From Aerococcus viridans (lineage in GTDB: Bacteria > Bacillota > Bacilli > Lactobacillales > Aerococcaceae), in contig NZ_CP014164.1 of NCBI RefSeq assembly GCF_001543285.1, positions 62,001-126,000 of the forward strand: 64,000 bases of DNA, read 5' to 3'. Below are positions 28,339 through 36,967 of the stretch, in pieces. The position numbers were made by a program, and so were the translations under genes. The notes under the pieces are model-generated. The model had not been told where the DNA came from. It worked only from the letters and a program-made list of their open reading frames with translations, and did not search any database. Positions within the stretch are counted from its first letter, which is position 1. The number at the start of each line of letters is the position of its first letter.

Positions 28339-28360
28339 GGTTCGAGCCCCTGTCGGTCCA
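28339..28360 (+). other. attR of the island
   Basis: A 22-bp copy of the tRNA-Lys 3' end with one change (G for A at 28355). The next bases lead into the original downstream sequence of the tRNA, including its terminator. Confidence 0.9.
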
Positions 28361-28371
28361 TCTTATAAAAG

Positions 28372-28415
28372 GCGTCGTATCAGAGTTTATATACTTTGAT
28401 GCGATGCTATTTTTT
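28372..28415 (+). terminator. Original terminator of tRNA-Lys, displaced by the island
   Basis: GCGTCGTATCA pairs with TGATGCGATGC (11 bp with G-U pairs) around a 14-base loop, followed by TATTTTTT, starting 11 bp after attR. Confidence 0.65.
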
Positions 28416-28556
28416 GTGATGAAAAAAGGTGATCGGAAAATAATTGATAAACATAAATATTGCTATGTAAAATTGCATAACTCAAATAATAGTCATTTTT
28501 AGGTTTCCTTTTTCATATCGATATGGTAATATCGGATACAAATGAATATAGTAGTG

Positions 28557-28628
28557 ACATTTGGGGTGCCGAAAGCTGAGATTATACCCATTGAACCTGA
28601 CACAGTTAATACTGGCGAAGGGAAATGT
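28557..28628 (+). promoter_or_regulatory. TPP riboswitch (THI box)
   Basis: It carries the conserved aptamer segments GGGGTGCC, GCTGAGATTATACCCATTGA, ACCTGACACAGTTAATACTG and GCGAAGGG. The closing stem P1 is ACATTT (28557-28562) with AAATGT (28623-28628). It senses thiamine pyrophosphate and controls the thiamine-salvage operon that begins at 28767. Confidence 0.95.
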
Positions 28629-28720
28629 AAAAATGTTTATGATACGGAAACTATCGGACCAAGTGTGTCTGGATAGTTTATTAAAGTGTTTAAAACAAGG
28701 AGCGAATTCACTTTTGCTCA

Positions 28721-28765
28721 CCCCTTATGCCTCTATTTTTAAAATATAGGAAAAGGGGTTTTTTT
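28721..28765 (+). terminator. Expression-platform terminator of the TPP riboswitch, enclosing the ykoE ribosome site
   Basis: CCCCTT pairs with AAGGGG and CCTCTATTTT with AAAATATAGG (one mismatch), followed by seven T residues. The AAAAGGGG of the 3' arm is also the only Shine-Dalgarno for ATG 28767. Folding would thus stop transcription and also hide the ribosome site in any read-through RNA. Confidence 0.85.
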
Positions 28766-28766
28766 G

Positions 28767-29333
28767 ATGGAAAAATTTAAATGGGCCTTGCCCGACGTCA
28801 TCTTTTTAGCATTTTTAGCTTTCTTATTTGGCGCTGTATTTATGGGAGCAGGTGTCCTGTATGCCGTTTTAGTGTCCCTATTAACACCGTTTGGTTTAAC
28901 ACCATTTGCCAATGAAATCTTATTTGGTATGTGGACGATTGCAGCGCCAGTGGCGGGTATGTTGATCCCGAAAGTGGGTAGTGCCTTGTTAGGTGAGGTT
29001 TTTGCCGCCCTTGCCGAGATGCTATATGGGTCATATTTTGGGGCTGGCGTTTTACTTTCTGGCTTAATTCAAGGACTGGGTACTGAAGCGGGCTTCTTTG
29101 TTACCAAATACGAACGCTATGATACGACGACTTTAGTTTATGGTGCCATTGGGACAACGGTATTTAGTTTTGCCTTTGAATTCTTCAAATTTGGCTACGC
29201 GACTTATGGCCTTGGCTTTGTCGTGGCTTTATTCTTAGTTCGTCTGATTTCAGTGACATTTTTCGGTGTCTTTTTAACTAAACAAATCGTTAGCCTATTC
29301 AACAGGGTCCAAGCCAAAGGACTTGCCCAATGA
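28767..29333 (+). CDS. ykoE: ECF transporter substrate-binding (S) component, YkoE family
   Basis: 188 residues with about six membrane helices, starting at MEKFKWALPDVIFLAFLAFL. The segments AGVLYAVLVSLLTPFGLTPF and SYFGAGVLLSGLIQGLGTEA fit YkoE, the S-component for hydroxymethylpyrimidine or thiamine in Firmicutes. It binds the substrate and docks on the ECF motor encoded by ykoD and ykoC. ATG 28767 is preferred over TTG 28764 by spacing from AAAAGGGG. ATGA overlap with ykoD. Controlled by the TPP riboswitch. Confidence 0.9.
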   Translation: MEKFKWALPDVIFLAFLAFLFGAVFMGAGVLYAVLVSLLTPFGLTPFANEILFGMWTIAAPVAGMLIPKVGSALLGEVFAALAEMLYGSYFGAGVLLSGLIQGLGTEAGFFVTKYERYDTTTLVYGAIGTTVFSFAFEFFKFGYATYGLGFVVALFLVRLISVTFFGVFLTKQIVSLFNRVQAKGLAQ

Positions 29334-30685
29334 GTGCCTTAGTACAAATTAGTGACTTGACCGTCCGGAAAAATGAGACCGTCATCCTAGACAGGATTTC
29401 TTGTGATTGGCAGCTAGGCGATTTTATCTTACTGACAGGTGATAGTGGTAGCGGGAAAAGCACCTTCATCCATACCATAGCTGGCTTCAATGGTGCAAGT
29501 TTTCAAGGGAATGTTGTAATGGATGGCCAGCGGATGTCAGACTATACTATTCCAGAAAAAGCTCAGAAAATCGGGTTGATGTTTCAAAATCCGGGTCAAC
29601 AATTTACCATGCGAACCCTGGAACGAGAATGCTTCTTTGCCTTAGAAAATTGCGGTCTACCTTATGATCAGGCCAAAGTACGCTTAAATCAAGCGGTTGA
29701 CGATTTGGGTATCAGACATTTATTACAGCAAGACTTGATGACCCTGTCAGGTGGAGAGAAGCAGCGAGCGGCCTTAGCCATCTTGATTGCAGTCAATCCA
29801 CCAGTTTTCTTATTAGACGAACCCTTTGCATCAATTGACCCATCATCTAGACTCTTCTTGATTAACATGTTGGCGAAATTAAGACAACAAGGCAAGTTGA
29901 TTGTGGTGGTAGACCATGAGTTGACTGACTATAAGGGACTCATCAATCGATTCTTTATCATGCGAGACGGGCAACTTTCTGAAGCAGATGCAGCCAATTT
30001 GCCGGAGAAAGCGCCTATCCCATTGTTGACTAGTGGTCAAGCTAGCAGCGAATCAGCTTTCACCTTGGAAAATATTGCCATCAAACAAGGCGATAAAACC
30101 TTGCTTCACCAAGAAAAATTCACTTTTCAAAAGGGCGTATCCACCCTAACTGGCGATAATGGGGCGGGGAAATCGACTTTGTTAAAGGCCATGGCCCAGT
30201 TACACCCTTACAAGGGCAAGATGCGGTTTCAGGACCGGAGACTTTCAAGGTTTTGGGGCAAGAAAAGCTTATACGAATCGCTTACCTTGGCTGTTCAAGA
30301 TGCAGCCCAACAATTTGTGACGTTGGAAGTGGCGAGTGAGTTACGGTTTCCAAATGAAGATGCTGGTGAAATTCGTGACCGACAGATGCAGGCACTTGAA
30401 GACTTGAATATCAGCCACGTTTTAGACCGAAGTTTATATCATTTAAGCGAGGGGCAGAAGAAGATGGTGCAATTAATCGCCTTGTTGAGTCTAGACCACC
30501 AGTTTTTAATGCTGGATGAGCCTTTTGCGGGTTTGGACCTGAAAGCCAGTGATTACTTTGCGGATTGGATTAAAGACAAGAAAAGAGATACGGATTTCTT
30601 GATTGTGTCTCATCGCCTTGGTCCGCTGGAAAGTGTAAGTGATCATCATATTCACTTGTCCAATCAAGTGCTGAAGGAGGTTTGA
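29330..30685 (+). CDS. ykoD: ECF transporter ATPase with two ABC domains, YkoD
   Basis: 451 residues, two fused ABC ATPases as in YkoD. First: Walker A GDSGSGKSTF, signature LSGGEKQRAAL, Walker B FLLDEPFASID. Second: GDNGAGKSTLL, signature LSEGQKKMVQL, Walker B LMLDEPFAGLD. It powers uptake with the YkoE S-component and YkoC membrane coupling protein. It overlaps ykoE by four bases and is followed 6 bp later by ykoC, whose AAGGAGG lies inside its last codons. Confidence 0.93.
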   Translation: MSALVQISDLTVRKNETVILDRISCDWQLGDFILLTGDSGSGKSTFIHTIAGFNGASFQGNVVMDGQRMSDYTIPEKAQKIGLMFQNPGQQFTMRTLERECFFALENCGLPYDQAKVRLNQAVDDLGIRHLLQQDLMTLSGGEKQRAALAILIAVNPPVFLLDEPFASIDPSSRLFLINMLAKLRQQGKLIVVVDHELTDYKGLINRFFIMRDGQLSEADAANLPEKAPIPLLTSGQASSESAFTLENIAIKQGDKTLLHQEKFTFQKGVSTLTGDNGAGKSTLLKAMAQLHPYKGKMRFQDRRLSRFWGKKSLYESLTLAVQDAAQQFVTLEVASELRFPNEDAGEIRDRQMQALEDLNISHVLDRSLYHLSEGQKKMVQLIALLSLDHQFLMLDEPFAGLDLKASDYFADWIKDKKRDTDFLIVSHRLGPLESVSDHHIHLSNQVLKEV

Positions 30686-30691
30686 TAATTG

Positions 30692-31354
30692 ATGGAAGAG
30701 AAGAAAACAGCAATTCCAGCTATTCTGGCCTTGGTATTCTTGTTCACGATTGAAATATCTTTTACCTATTCGGTTTGGCTGAATATTTATGTCTTATTGA
30801 TGGTTGTGACCTACTTAGCTGTTAGAAAACGGTTTGGCGTACTGGTATTTTTGTTAGCCCTACCTTTTATTCCTGCCATCACCACTTTTTGGTCGGTCTA
30901 TATCCAAGGAAGTGGCTTAGATGACGCTTGGGTATTATTCACTAGAACCTATGCCTTTGCGGCTTTAGGAATAGGATTTATGGTTGCCGTTGATTTACAA
31001 GACTGCTTACTAATTTTTGAACAGTATAAAGTGCCGGCTATTTTTATCTATGGATTGTTGGTTGTGATACATGCTGTGCCTGAAATTCAAAGGGAAATCA
31101 AGAGTATGCATGATGCCAGTTTATTAAGGGGGAAGAAATTATATCCATGGTCACCTCTCTATTATGTGAAAGTGATCTTTCTAGCCCTCAATTGGCGGGA
31201 TCGGTACGCAGAAGCCATGTATTCTAGAGGTTTCTCTGAAGACCACCCTCGCCACCAGTACCGTCATTGGAAAATGTCTACACCAGCTATTGTTTTATGC
31301 ATGAGTTTAATTGTCGTCGGCAATATGATTATGAGATTGGAGAATATGATTTAA
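30692..31354 (+). CDS. ykoC: ECF transporter transmembrane coupling (T) component, YkoC
   Basis: 220 residues. Membrane helices occur at about 9-30, 40-62 and 90-125. The cytoplasmic coupling helices near the C-terminus (SLLRGKKLYPWSPLYYVKVI and RDRYAEAMYSRGFS) carry the Ala-Arg-Gly-type signature of ECF T proteins. It transmits ATP-driven movement to the S-component. The start is ATG 30692; a TTG one codon earlier is possible. Its stop TAA overlaps the tenA ATG. Confidence 0.9.
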   Translation: MEEKKTAIPAILALVFLFTIEISFTYSVWLNIYVLLMVVTYLAVRKRFGVLVFLLALPFIPAITTFWSVYIQGSGLDDAWVLFTRTYAFAALGIGFMVAVDLQDCLLIFEQYKVPAIFIYGLLVVIHAVPEIQREIKSMHDASLLRGKKLYPWSPLYYVKVIFLALNWRDRYAEAMYSRGFSEDHPRHQYRHWKMSTPAIVLCMSLIVVGNMIMRLENMI

Positions 31355-32049
31355 TGGAAAAGACTTTTACAGAAATCGCCCGTAGTCAAACGAGACCCTT
31401 TTGGGAGGGGAGTTTCAAACATCCTTTTATTTTGCAGTTACAAGATGGGACGTTACCTATTGAAAACTTCCGTTACTATTTGATCCAAGATGCTTATTAT
31501 TTGCGTCACTTTTCAGCGCTGTATGAGAAAGTCGCGGAAATTACTGAAGAGCCTGCATTAAAGACGCAGATGCTTGAAAATGCCGGCCATTTAGCGGAAG
31601 GTGAATTAGCGATTCGTGCCAACTTTTTTGAAGAATTGGCGGTAACGGATGACGAATTAAAAGGAACCGGCGTTGCGCCAACTGCTTACCACTATGTGTC
31701 ACATATGTACCGGCAGTTAGTGGAAAATAATGATGCGATTGCGGCGGCTAGTTTATTGCCATGTTCTTGGCTGTATTTTGAAATTGGTCAACGGTTAAGA
31801 CAATTAAATGTGACGTCACCTGTCCCAATCTACCAAAGATGGATTGAGACATACGGCGGGGAAGAAGCAAGTGAGGCTATCGAAAAGGAATGTGCCCTAT
31901 TGAACCGTCTGTACGCTGAGTCTAGTCAGGAAGACCAGGATAGTATGGTTTCCGCATTTGTCGTAAGTGCTAGAATGGAATTTAATTTCTGGGAAATGGC
32001 TTTTAATTTTGAAACTTGGCCGGAGGGTATCCAACATGTTGACAAATAA
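31354..32049 (+). CDS. tenA: Aminopyrimidine aminohydrolase (thiaminase II) TenA
   Basis: 231 residues from ATG 31354, which overlaps the ykoC stop (TAATG). TenA deaminates 4-amino-5-aminomethyl-2-methylpyrimidine from degraded thiamine to the hydroxymethyl form for reuse. Active-site residues can be placed: Asp46 (YLIQDAYYLRHF), Cys137 (SLLPCSWLYFEIG) and Glu209 (ARMEFNFWEMAF). It works with the transporter in the same operon: imported pyrimidine is the substrate. Length normal. Confidence 0.95.
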   Translation: MEKTFTEIARSQTRPFWEGSFKHPFILQLQDGTLPIENFRYYLIQDAYYLRHFSALYEKVAEITEEPALKTQMLENAGHLAEGELAIRANFFEELAVTDDELKGTGVAPTAYHYVSHMYRQLVENNDAIAAASLLPCSWLYFEIGQRLRQLNVTSPVPIYQRWIETYGGEEASEAIEKECALLNRLYAESSQEDQDSMVSAFVVSARMEFNFWEMAFNFETWPEGIQHVDK

Positions 32050-32542
32050 TAAAGTACAAAAAATGACGATCTTAGCCATGATGATAGCCATGGATGTTGT
32101 CCTTTCACCACTATTTCGGGTGGAAGGGATTGCCCCAATGTCTAGTGTCATGAATGTGATTGCTGCTGTGTTGATGGGTCCCATATATGGGACAGTGATG
32201 GCACTCGCATGTGGGATTCTCCGGATGATCTTGTTTGGGATTCCGCCGCTAGCACTTACTGGTGCCGTATTTGGGGCCTTTCTGGCTGGTGTGGGTTATA
32301 AATGGATGAATACATATCTTGGTGCTATAATAGGCGAATTTATTGGAACAGGCTTGATTGGGTCCTTACTCTCTTACCCAATCATGGTCTGGTTTACAGG
32401 GTCTGCCCAAGGTATGTATTGGTTTGTCTATACACCGCGGTTTATCTTAGGGGCACTATCAGGGTCATTAATTGCCTACCTAGTCTTGGTCAGAATAGAC
32501 AAAGTGCCTTATATTCAACGGGTCAAGAAAACATTTGGCTAA
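32036..32542 (+). CDS. thiW: ECF transporter S component ThiW (thiazole uptake)
   Basis: 168 residues from ATG 32036, with GGAGGG upstream, overlapping the end of tenA by 14 bp. Five to six membrane helices; the N-terminus KMTILAMMIAMDVVLSPLFR and segments VMNVIAAVLMGPIYGTVMAL and GIPPLALTGAVFGAF match ThiW, the S-component for the thiazole moiety. It probably uses the shared ECF motor. Last gene of the TPP-controlled operon; no thiM/thiD/thiE follow here. Confidence 0.88.
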   Translation: MLTNNKVQKMTILAMMIAMDVVLSPLFRVEGIAPMSSVMNVIAAVLMGPIYGTVMALACGILRMILFGIPPLALTGAVFGAFLAGVGYKWMNTYLGAIIGEFIGTGLIGSLLSYPIMVWFTGSAQGMYWFVYTPRFILGALSGSLIAYLVLVRIDKVPYIQRVKKTFG

Positions 32543-32558
32543 TAAGTTGAAGGCACAA

Positions 32559-32588
32559 AAAAACTACCTTTTGCGAGGTAGTTTTTTT
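32559..32588. terminator. Terminator after thiW
   Basis: AAAAACTACC pairs with GGTAGTTTTT around an 8-base loop, with T residues after and A residues before. Confidence 0.88.
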
Positions 32589-32605
32589 CTATAAACAGTG
32601 TTATC

Positions 32606-32640
32606 AAAAAAAGCGCTACACCTATTCAGGTGCAACGCTT
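32606..32640 (-). terminator. Terminator of the PfpI/DJ-1 gene
   Basis: On the minus strand AAGCGTTGCACCT pairs with AGGTGTAGCGCTT around GAAT, then TTTTTG. It lies about 20 bp past the stop of the gene at 32661-33176. Confidence 0.85.
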
Positions 32641-32660
32641 GCTTTCGGCTAATTTATCAT

Positions 32661-33176
32661 TTATTTCAATGCATCGACAATTGCTTGATTAAATGCAGGT
32701 AAGTCTTCAGGCGTACGGCTTGAAATTAATTTACCAGCTTCATCGATTACAACTTCTTTGTCATAGAAATTTGCACCAGCATTTTTTACATCAATTGCCA
32801 CTTGTTTGACTGCGGTAATGTCTTTACCTTTTAAGGTTTCGGCATTGACCAATAATTGAGGACCATGACAGATGGTGAAGATCCATTTGTTATCATTATC
32901 GAAATGACGCACAAAGTCTAACATACGCTCATCTGCGCGCAATTCATCAGGAGAGTAACCACCTGGAATGAACAGTGCATCATATTCTTCAGCTTTCACT
33001 TCATCAATAGCTTTTTCAATGGTTACTTCTGTTCCATCTGTTTTACCTTGAACAGTTTCGCCAGCCTTAATACCAATAGTTACTACATCATGTCCTGCTG
33101 ATTCTAAGGCTTTCTTTGGTTGAATATATTCAGAGTCTTCAAATAAGTTTGCTAATACAGTTGCAATTTTTGCCAT
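32661..33176 (-). CDS. PfpI/DJ-1 superfamily protein (deglycase / stress protein)
   Basis: 171 residues, class I glutamine amidotransferase-like fold. The nucleophile Cys is in WIFTICHGPQLLV (about residue 105), with the acidic partner in LFIPGGYSPDELR. Family members (YhbO, PfpI) protect against carbonyl stress; protease activity is rarely shown. Start MAKIATVLANLFEDSEY has GGAGGCTATAA upstream. Monocistronic, convergent with thiW. Confidence 0.88.
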   Translation of the reverse strand: MAKIATVLANLFEDSEYIQPKKALESAGHDVVTIGIKAGETVQGKTDGTEVTIEKAIDEVKAEEYDALFIPGGYSPDELRADERMLDFVRHFDNDNKWIFTICHGPQLLVNAETLKGKDITAVKQVAIDVKNAGANFYDKEVVIDEAGKLISSRTPEDLPAFNQAIVDALK

Positions 33177-33457
33177 AATTTATAGCCTCCTTAAAGCTTT
33201 GATAAATATATCATAAAGGATATATTTATAGCATGCAAAGGATATGCATTATATGATATTTAACTGATCAATATTAAAGAACACCTTTTATTATATTGAT
33301 TAACAAGCTAATATTGGCAAGTTAACTATATATGCTAGGGTAAGTTCATATATTATTTCATTAGTTTTTACCGCGCCACAACTTCCGTTACTATTAGAAT
33401 ATATATGGAAGTGATTCAACAAAGTAAAAAAAGCTCAAGTGGTAGTAATTATAGTGA
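33177..33457. other. Intergenic region between the PfpI and kinase genes
   Basis: 281 bp, AT-rich, containing the promoter region of the PfpI gene (minus) and the downstream end of the deoxynucleoside kinase. I see no further gene or clear structure. Confidence 0.6.
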
Positions 33458-34120
33458 TTAATTTTTCTGGAGTGTTGCCCACTTATCTTGAATTTTTTTC
33501 GCAACGATTTCTTGGTCCTTATTTGTTAAAATGTCAAATTGGCTAACATCAATGGACATTTTAGCTGAATGGTCATAGTTTGCGTACCATTCATCATATA
33601 GGGTGTGTAGTTGCTTATAGTAGGCTAGTAAATCTGGTCGACCTTCTACTTGTTCGTATGGACGCCCACGACGCTTGATTTTCTCAAGGACTAAATCGAA
33701 AGGTGCATGTAAGTAGACAAGTAATTCCGGTGATTGGTTGGTTGATTCAGAAATAATACGAACATCGTCCATCATATTGGCCAATAAATCTTGGTACAAC
33801 TGCCATTCTACATCTGATATATTGCCGTTAATATTATTTACCTGAGTGAATAAAGCATCTTCATAAATTGACCGATCTAATATTGCACGGTCAAATTTCA
33901 TCCCGCGTTTAATGCTTTTAACGCGTTGGTTTAGAAAGTAAATTTGCAGTGAAAAAGCATATTTCGTTGGTTCGCTGTAGTATGCATCCAAAATTGGATT
34001 TTCTGATACCTCTTCAAAAAGTGGTTCTGCTTGAAACATTTTTGCCATATGTTGGGTATAAGTAGTTTTACCAACACCAATCATGCCTGCCATGGTAATC
34101 ATATTCAATTGCTCCTTCAT
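33458..34120 (-). CDS. Deoxynucleoside kinase (dNK family)
   Basis: 220 residues. P-loop GMIGVGKTTY (about 12-21), the DRS motif ILDRSIYED that fixes base and sugar, and the arginine-rich lid KIKRRGRPYEQ. It phosphorylates deoxynucleosides to 5'-monophosphates for salvage. The family includes dAK/dGK of lactobacilli; specificity cannot be set by eye. The start MKEQLN has GGAGC-like spacing; a second Met at residue 7 is possible. A paralogue lies at 41603-42277. Confidence 0.9.
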   Translation of the reverse strand: MKEQLNMITMAGMIGVGKTTYTQHMAKMFQAEPLFEEVSENPILDAYYSEPTKYAFSLQIYFLNQRVKSIKRGMKFDRAILDRSIYEDALFTQVNNINGNISDVEWQLYQDLLANMMDDVRIISESTNQSPELLVYLHAPFDLVLEKIKRRGRPYEQVEGRPDLLAYYKQLHTLYDEWYANYDHSAKMSIDVSQFDILTNKDQEIVAKKIQDKWATLQKN

Positions 34121-34271
34121 CTAATTAGTCGGGGCAATTATAGCATAAATTTGACCTGACTTGGGTTAGAAGACAGATTGAAATAGGATACATTTACATG
34201 GAAAGTAGCATCTTTATTCTTTGATGCCCTATGGTACAATAGCCGTGGATTATGAGAAAGGGTGGGTGAAA

Positions 34272-35048
34272 ATGGTAGATTTAAATAAGAAAATTTTAGA
34301 AACGGCCCTGTTAGCCGGGCAAATAATGACAGAGAGTAATGCAGAGTCATACCGTGTTGAAGATACGATGAACCGTATTTTAACAACATCAAATGCAGCA
34401 TATGCAGTGGCAATCTCTCTTTCAACAGGTCTTTATATGACCCTTGATGACCCATCTTTTGAAGGTTCTGGGTTTACTGGTATTAAGAGAATTACGCGCC
34501 GTTCTAACAATTTAAATAAAATTACCCAAGTGAATCATATTTCACGTGAATTGACTTCAGGTAATATTTCAATTGACGAAGCTCATGAGCGGTTACAGGT
34601 TATTCGGTTCCAGAAGCCCCAATATTCAAAATTACAAGTATCAATCGGTGTAGTGGGTTTAGCTGCAGCTTTCTCTTTCCTTTTTGGGGGAGGTATTAAC
34701 GAGTTGATCTTGTCTTCAATTAATGGTTTAATTTTGGCCTTATTATACCGTCTAGTGGATAAATACTATATTAGTGAAGGTTTTTCAAATATTATTCAAG
34801 CGCTTGTTGTAACAGTGGCTGCTTATTTAATGCAAGCCTATATATTATCGAATACAGATATCAATATTGTCATTATCTCTACATTGATGCCAATGGTTCC
34901 AGGAACGGCCATAACGAACTCCTTACGTGATATTTTTCATGAAGACTACATTGCAGGCGTTTCTAGAGCAACAGAAGCCTTCTTGAACGCCTTAATGATT
35001 GCCTTAGGCGCAGCACTGGGCCTTGCCTTGATTGGAGGTTTATATTAA
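34272..35048 (+). CDS. Threonine/serine exporter ThrE, N-terminal subunit (DUF1212)
   Basis: 258 residues from MVDLNKKILETALLAGQIMT (ATG 34272, AAAGGGTGGG upstream); a longer frame upstream lacks a ribosome site. The cytoplasmic N-terminal part (about 1-120) has ESNAESYRVEDTMNRIL and RITRRSNNLNKI; about five membrane helices follow, including the MVPGTAITNSLRDI loop. In two-gene ThrE systems this is the ThrE_1 half. An A of TAATG links it to the second half. Confidence 0.88.
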   Translation: MVDLNKKILETALLAGQIMTESNAESYRVEDTMNRILTTSNAAYAVAISLSTGLYMTLDDPSFEGSGFTGIKRITRRSNNLNKITQVNHISRELTSGNISIDEAHERLQVIRFQKPQYSKLQVSIGVVGLAAAFSFLFGGGINELILSSINGLILALLYRLVDKYYISEGFSNIIQALVVTVAAYLMQAYILSNTDINIVIISTLMPMVPGTAITNSLRDIFHEDYIAGVSRATEAFLNALMIALGAALGLALIGGLY

Positions 35049-35572
35049 TGACGATAATGGATATTATTTTACAATTAATAGGTGCTTATGGGGTAGGTTT
35101 GTTTGCAATTTTAACGATTGAAGGGCCACGAAAAGTGCTATTTTGGACACCACTCATTAATATTGCTGGTTGGGGTAGTTACCTGATAAGTTTACACTTT
35201 GGTGGTTTTTCAGAAATAATGGCTACTTATTTTGGTTCCTTGGTTATTGCGTTAATTTCCCAGATGTATGCGCGTATTTTTCGAGAACCGGTAACAGTTT
35301 TCTTTATTCCAGCCTTTTTCCTCTTTGTACCAGGAGGTGGCATGTACCGGACGGCATTAGCCTTTATTCAAGGGAATATGGCCCAAGGCTATACTGAACT
35401 AGGAAGTACACTGTTTACTGCCTTGGCTATTGCGCTTGCAGTTTATACATCTGATACGTTTGTGCAAATTATTAATAAACAAAAATTCCCAAAATTTATC
35501 CGAAAAAACTACCGTGTGATACCTAAAGTAGCGAAGAAAACTGAAAAGAAAATTGAGAAAAATCTTAAGTAG
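35048..35572 (+). CDS. Threonine/serine exporter ThrE, C-terminal subunit (DUF3815)
   Basis: 174 residues, about five membrane helices, and a basic tail (KVAKKTEKKIEKNLK). The loop FLFVPGGGMYRTALAFIQGN is the counterpart of the conserved PGG..Y loop in the family. The start codon overlaps the last base of the upstream subunit stop, so the two are coupled and probably form one exporter of threonine, serine or related metabolites at the cell membrane. Confidence 0.88.
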   Translation: MTIMDIILQLIGAYGVGLFAILTIEGPRKVLFWTPLINIAGWGSYLISLHFGGFSEIMATYFGSLVIALISQMYARIFREPVTVFFIPAFFLFVPGGGMYRTALAFIQGNMAQGYTELGSTLFTALAIALAVYTSDTFVQIINKQKFPKFIRKNYRVIPKVAKKTEKKIEKNLK

Positions 35573-35695
35573 ATTAGCCTGACTGCTAATAATAACTAAA
35601 AAAACTGATAATTGATTACCATTTCATTTTAAGGGCGTATGTGATTTGTCACTGCGTCTTTTTCTATATAATGATAGAAAAGAGGGGGAGATTGT

Positions 35696-36877
35696 ATGAA
35701 AAATTGGCTTGTGTTGTTGGTAACCAGTGTTGTACTTACTGGTTGTGGGTTAAATTACCAGGATGAAGGTACAGATTTGGATGCGCTGAATATGGATGAG
35801 GAGGTTGCTAGCTTGGATGAAGAGCCCTCCCTTTTCGCGGAAGATGTTGAGGCTAATGGAGAAGAGGCATTGAGTCAATTTAATGCAAAAATGGCTGATT
35901 TGCCTACAGTTGAGCTAAGAGATTCTGGCATTCAAGAGAGTCATTTTCTGCGTTTGAATGGCCTAGACCAGTATGTGTATGAGGTAGGTCAGGGTGAAGG
36001 CTTACCGGTGGCGATTTTCCTCCATGGGGGACCTGGCTTTTCTTATACAAACCAAGCAGACACTTTGGTTGGTTTATCTGATCAGGTGAATGTACTTTTT
36101 TGGGATCAGATTGGTGCGGGTAAAACTTATGAAGCGAATTCAAATGCAGAACCCAATATGGACGATTTACAGGCTTCTTTAACAGATTTAGTTGCATATA
36201 CCAAGGCCCGTTATGGGGTTGATCAAGTGGGCATTATTGGTCATTCATGGGGGTCGGCGTTAGGGGTCTCTTATGCGCTTGACCATCCGGATGATGTGGC
36301 TTTTTATGTGGGTATTGGGCAAGTTGTCACACCAGTTGAGGATGAGGCAGTGGCTTTAAGTCAGACGCGAGAATTGGCGACAAGTTTAGGGCGTCAAGAT
36401 TTACTTGATCAATTAAGTGAGATTTCAACTGATTATCCTAACACGGAAAATTTTTTGACTTTAGCTTATGAGGCGGCGATTTTACGGTCAGTTCAGCGTG
36501 AATTAGGGTTTGGAACAGCTGATTTTGTCCAATATTTACCTTTATTGTTAACCAATCAGGTGGATAAATTATCGGCAGGTGACCGGGAAATGCTTGACCG
36601 TATGTTACTCAACCAGCGCTTGTATCGAGAGTTATTAGCGACAGACATATATGCAAGGGACCTCGAATTCAGTATGCCTGTTTACCTGATTTCTGGGGAA
36701 AATGATATCCAAGTACCAAGAAGTCAGTCAGAAAAAATGATTGAAAGGGTTCAAGCACCGACAAAAGAAATGATCATTATACCGGATGCTGGGCATACCC
36801 CAATGATTGATCAGGAAACTGATTTTATACAAACGCTAACAACCATTATAAACCGTACATTTTCGGCAAATGGATGA
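35696..36877 (+). CDS. Lipoprotein alpha/beta-hydrolase (proline-iminopeptidase-like)
   Basis: 393 residues. Signal peptide with lipobox LVTSVVLTGC (Cys about 17), then an acidic low-complexity spacer (to about 60). The hydrolase domain has oxyanion loop FLHGGPGFSY, nucleophile elbow IIGHSWGSALG, and the acid and base in SGENDIQVP and PDAGHTPMID. The S33 peptidase family, including proline iminopeptidases, shares HGGPG. A membrane-anchored, outward-facing esterase or aminopeptidase is likely; the substrate is unknown. GAGGGGGAG before the ATG; TTGTCA and TATAAT upstream at a short 15-bp spacing. Confidence 0.85.
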   Translation: MKNWLVLLVTSVVLTGCGLNYQDEGTDLDALNMDEEVASLDEEPSLFAEDVEANGEEALSQFNAKMADLPTVELRDSGIQESHFLRLNGLDQYVYEVGQGEGLPVAIFLHGGPGFSYTNQADTLVGLSDQVNVLFWDQIGAGKTYEANSNAEPNMDDLQASLTDLVAYTKARYGVDQVGIIGHSWGSALGVSYALDHPDDVAFYVGIGQVVTPVEDEAVALSQTRELATSLGRQDLLDQLSEISTDYPNTENFLTLAYEAAILRSVQRELGFGTADFVQYLPLLLTNQVDKLSAGDREMLDRMLLNQRLYRELLATDIYARDLEFSMPVYLISGENDIQVPRSQSEKMIERVQAPTKEMIIIPDAGHTPMIDQETDFIQTLTTIINRTFSANG

Positions 36878-36967
36878 TTATTTTTTGCCAATTTGTATGC
36901 TAAAATGGATAAGGACAAATCTGTTCAACAACAACATTTGATCTACAACAATATGCGGAGGATAAAT

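Larger units (their letters stand above)
19118..28360. mobile_element. Phage-satellite-like (PICI-like) genomic island in tRNA-Lys
   Basis: About 9.2 kb bounded by attL (19169-19190) and attR (28339-28360). The integrase and CI-type repressor are on the plus strand at the right end. The leftward operon on the minus strand carries a Cro-like regulator, an excisionase-like protein, unknowns, primase, VapE-type helicase, a presumed origin, a winged-helix-like protein and an ArpU-type regulator. That order is the usual one of phage-inducible chromosomal islands. I see no terminase small subunit, capsid or lysis gene, so it would depend on a helper or is decaying; one leftmost gene is broken. Confidence 0.8.

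Noticed and set aside
28321..28360. Second tRNA-Lys
   Set aside because: Only the T-arm and acceptor 3' strand are present; it is attR, not a tRNA.
28561..28749. Plus-strand ORF over the riboswitch
   Set aside because: It coincides with the TPP aptamer and terminator; no ribosome site or homology.
34545..34560. Sixth parS site inside the ThrE gene
   Set aside because: TATTTCACGTGAATTG matches only 12 of 16 positions and lies in coding sequence.
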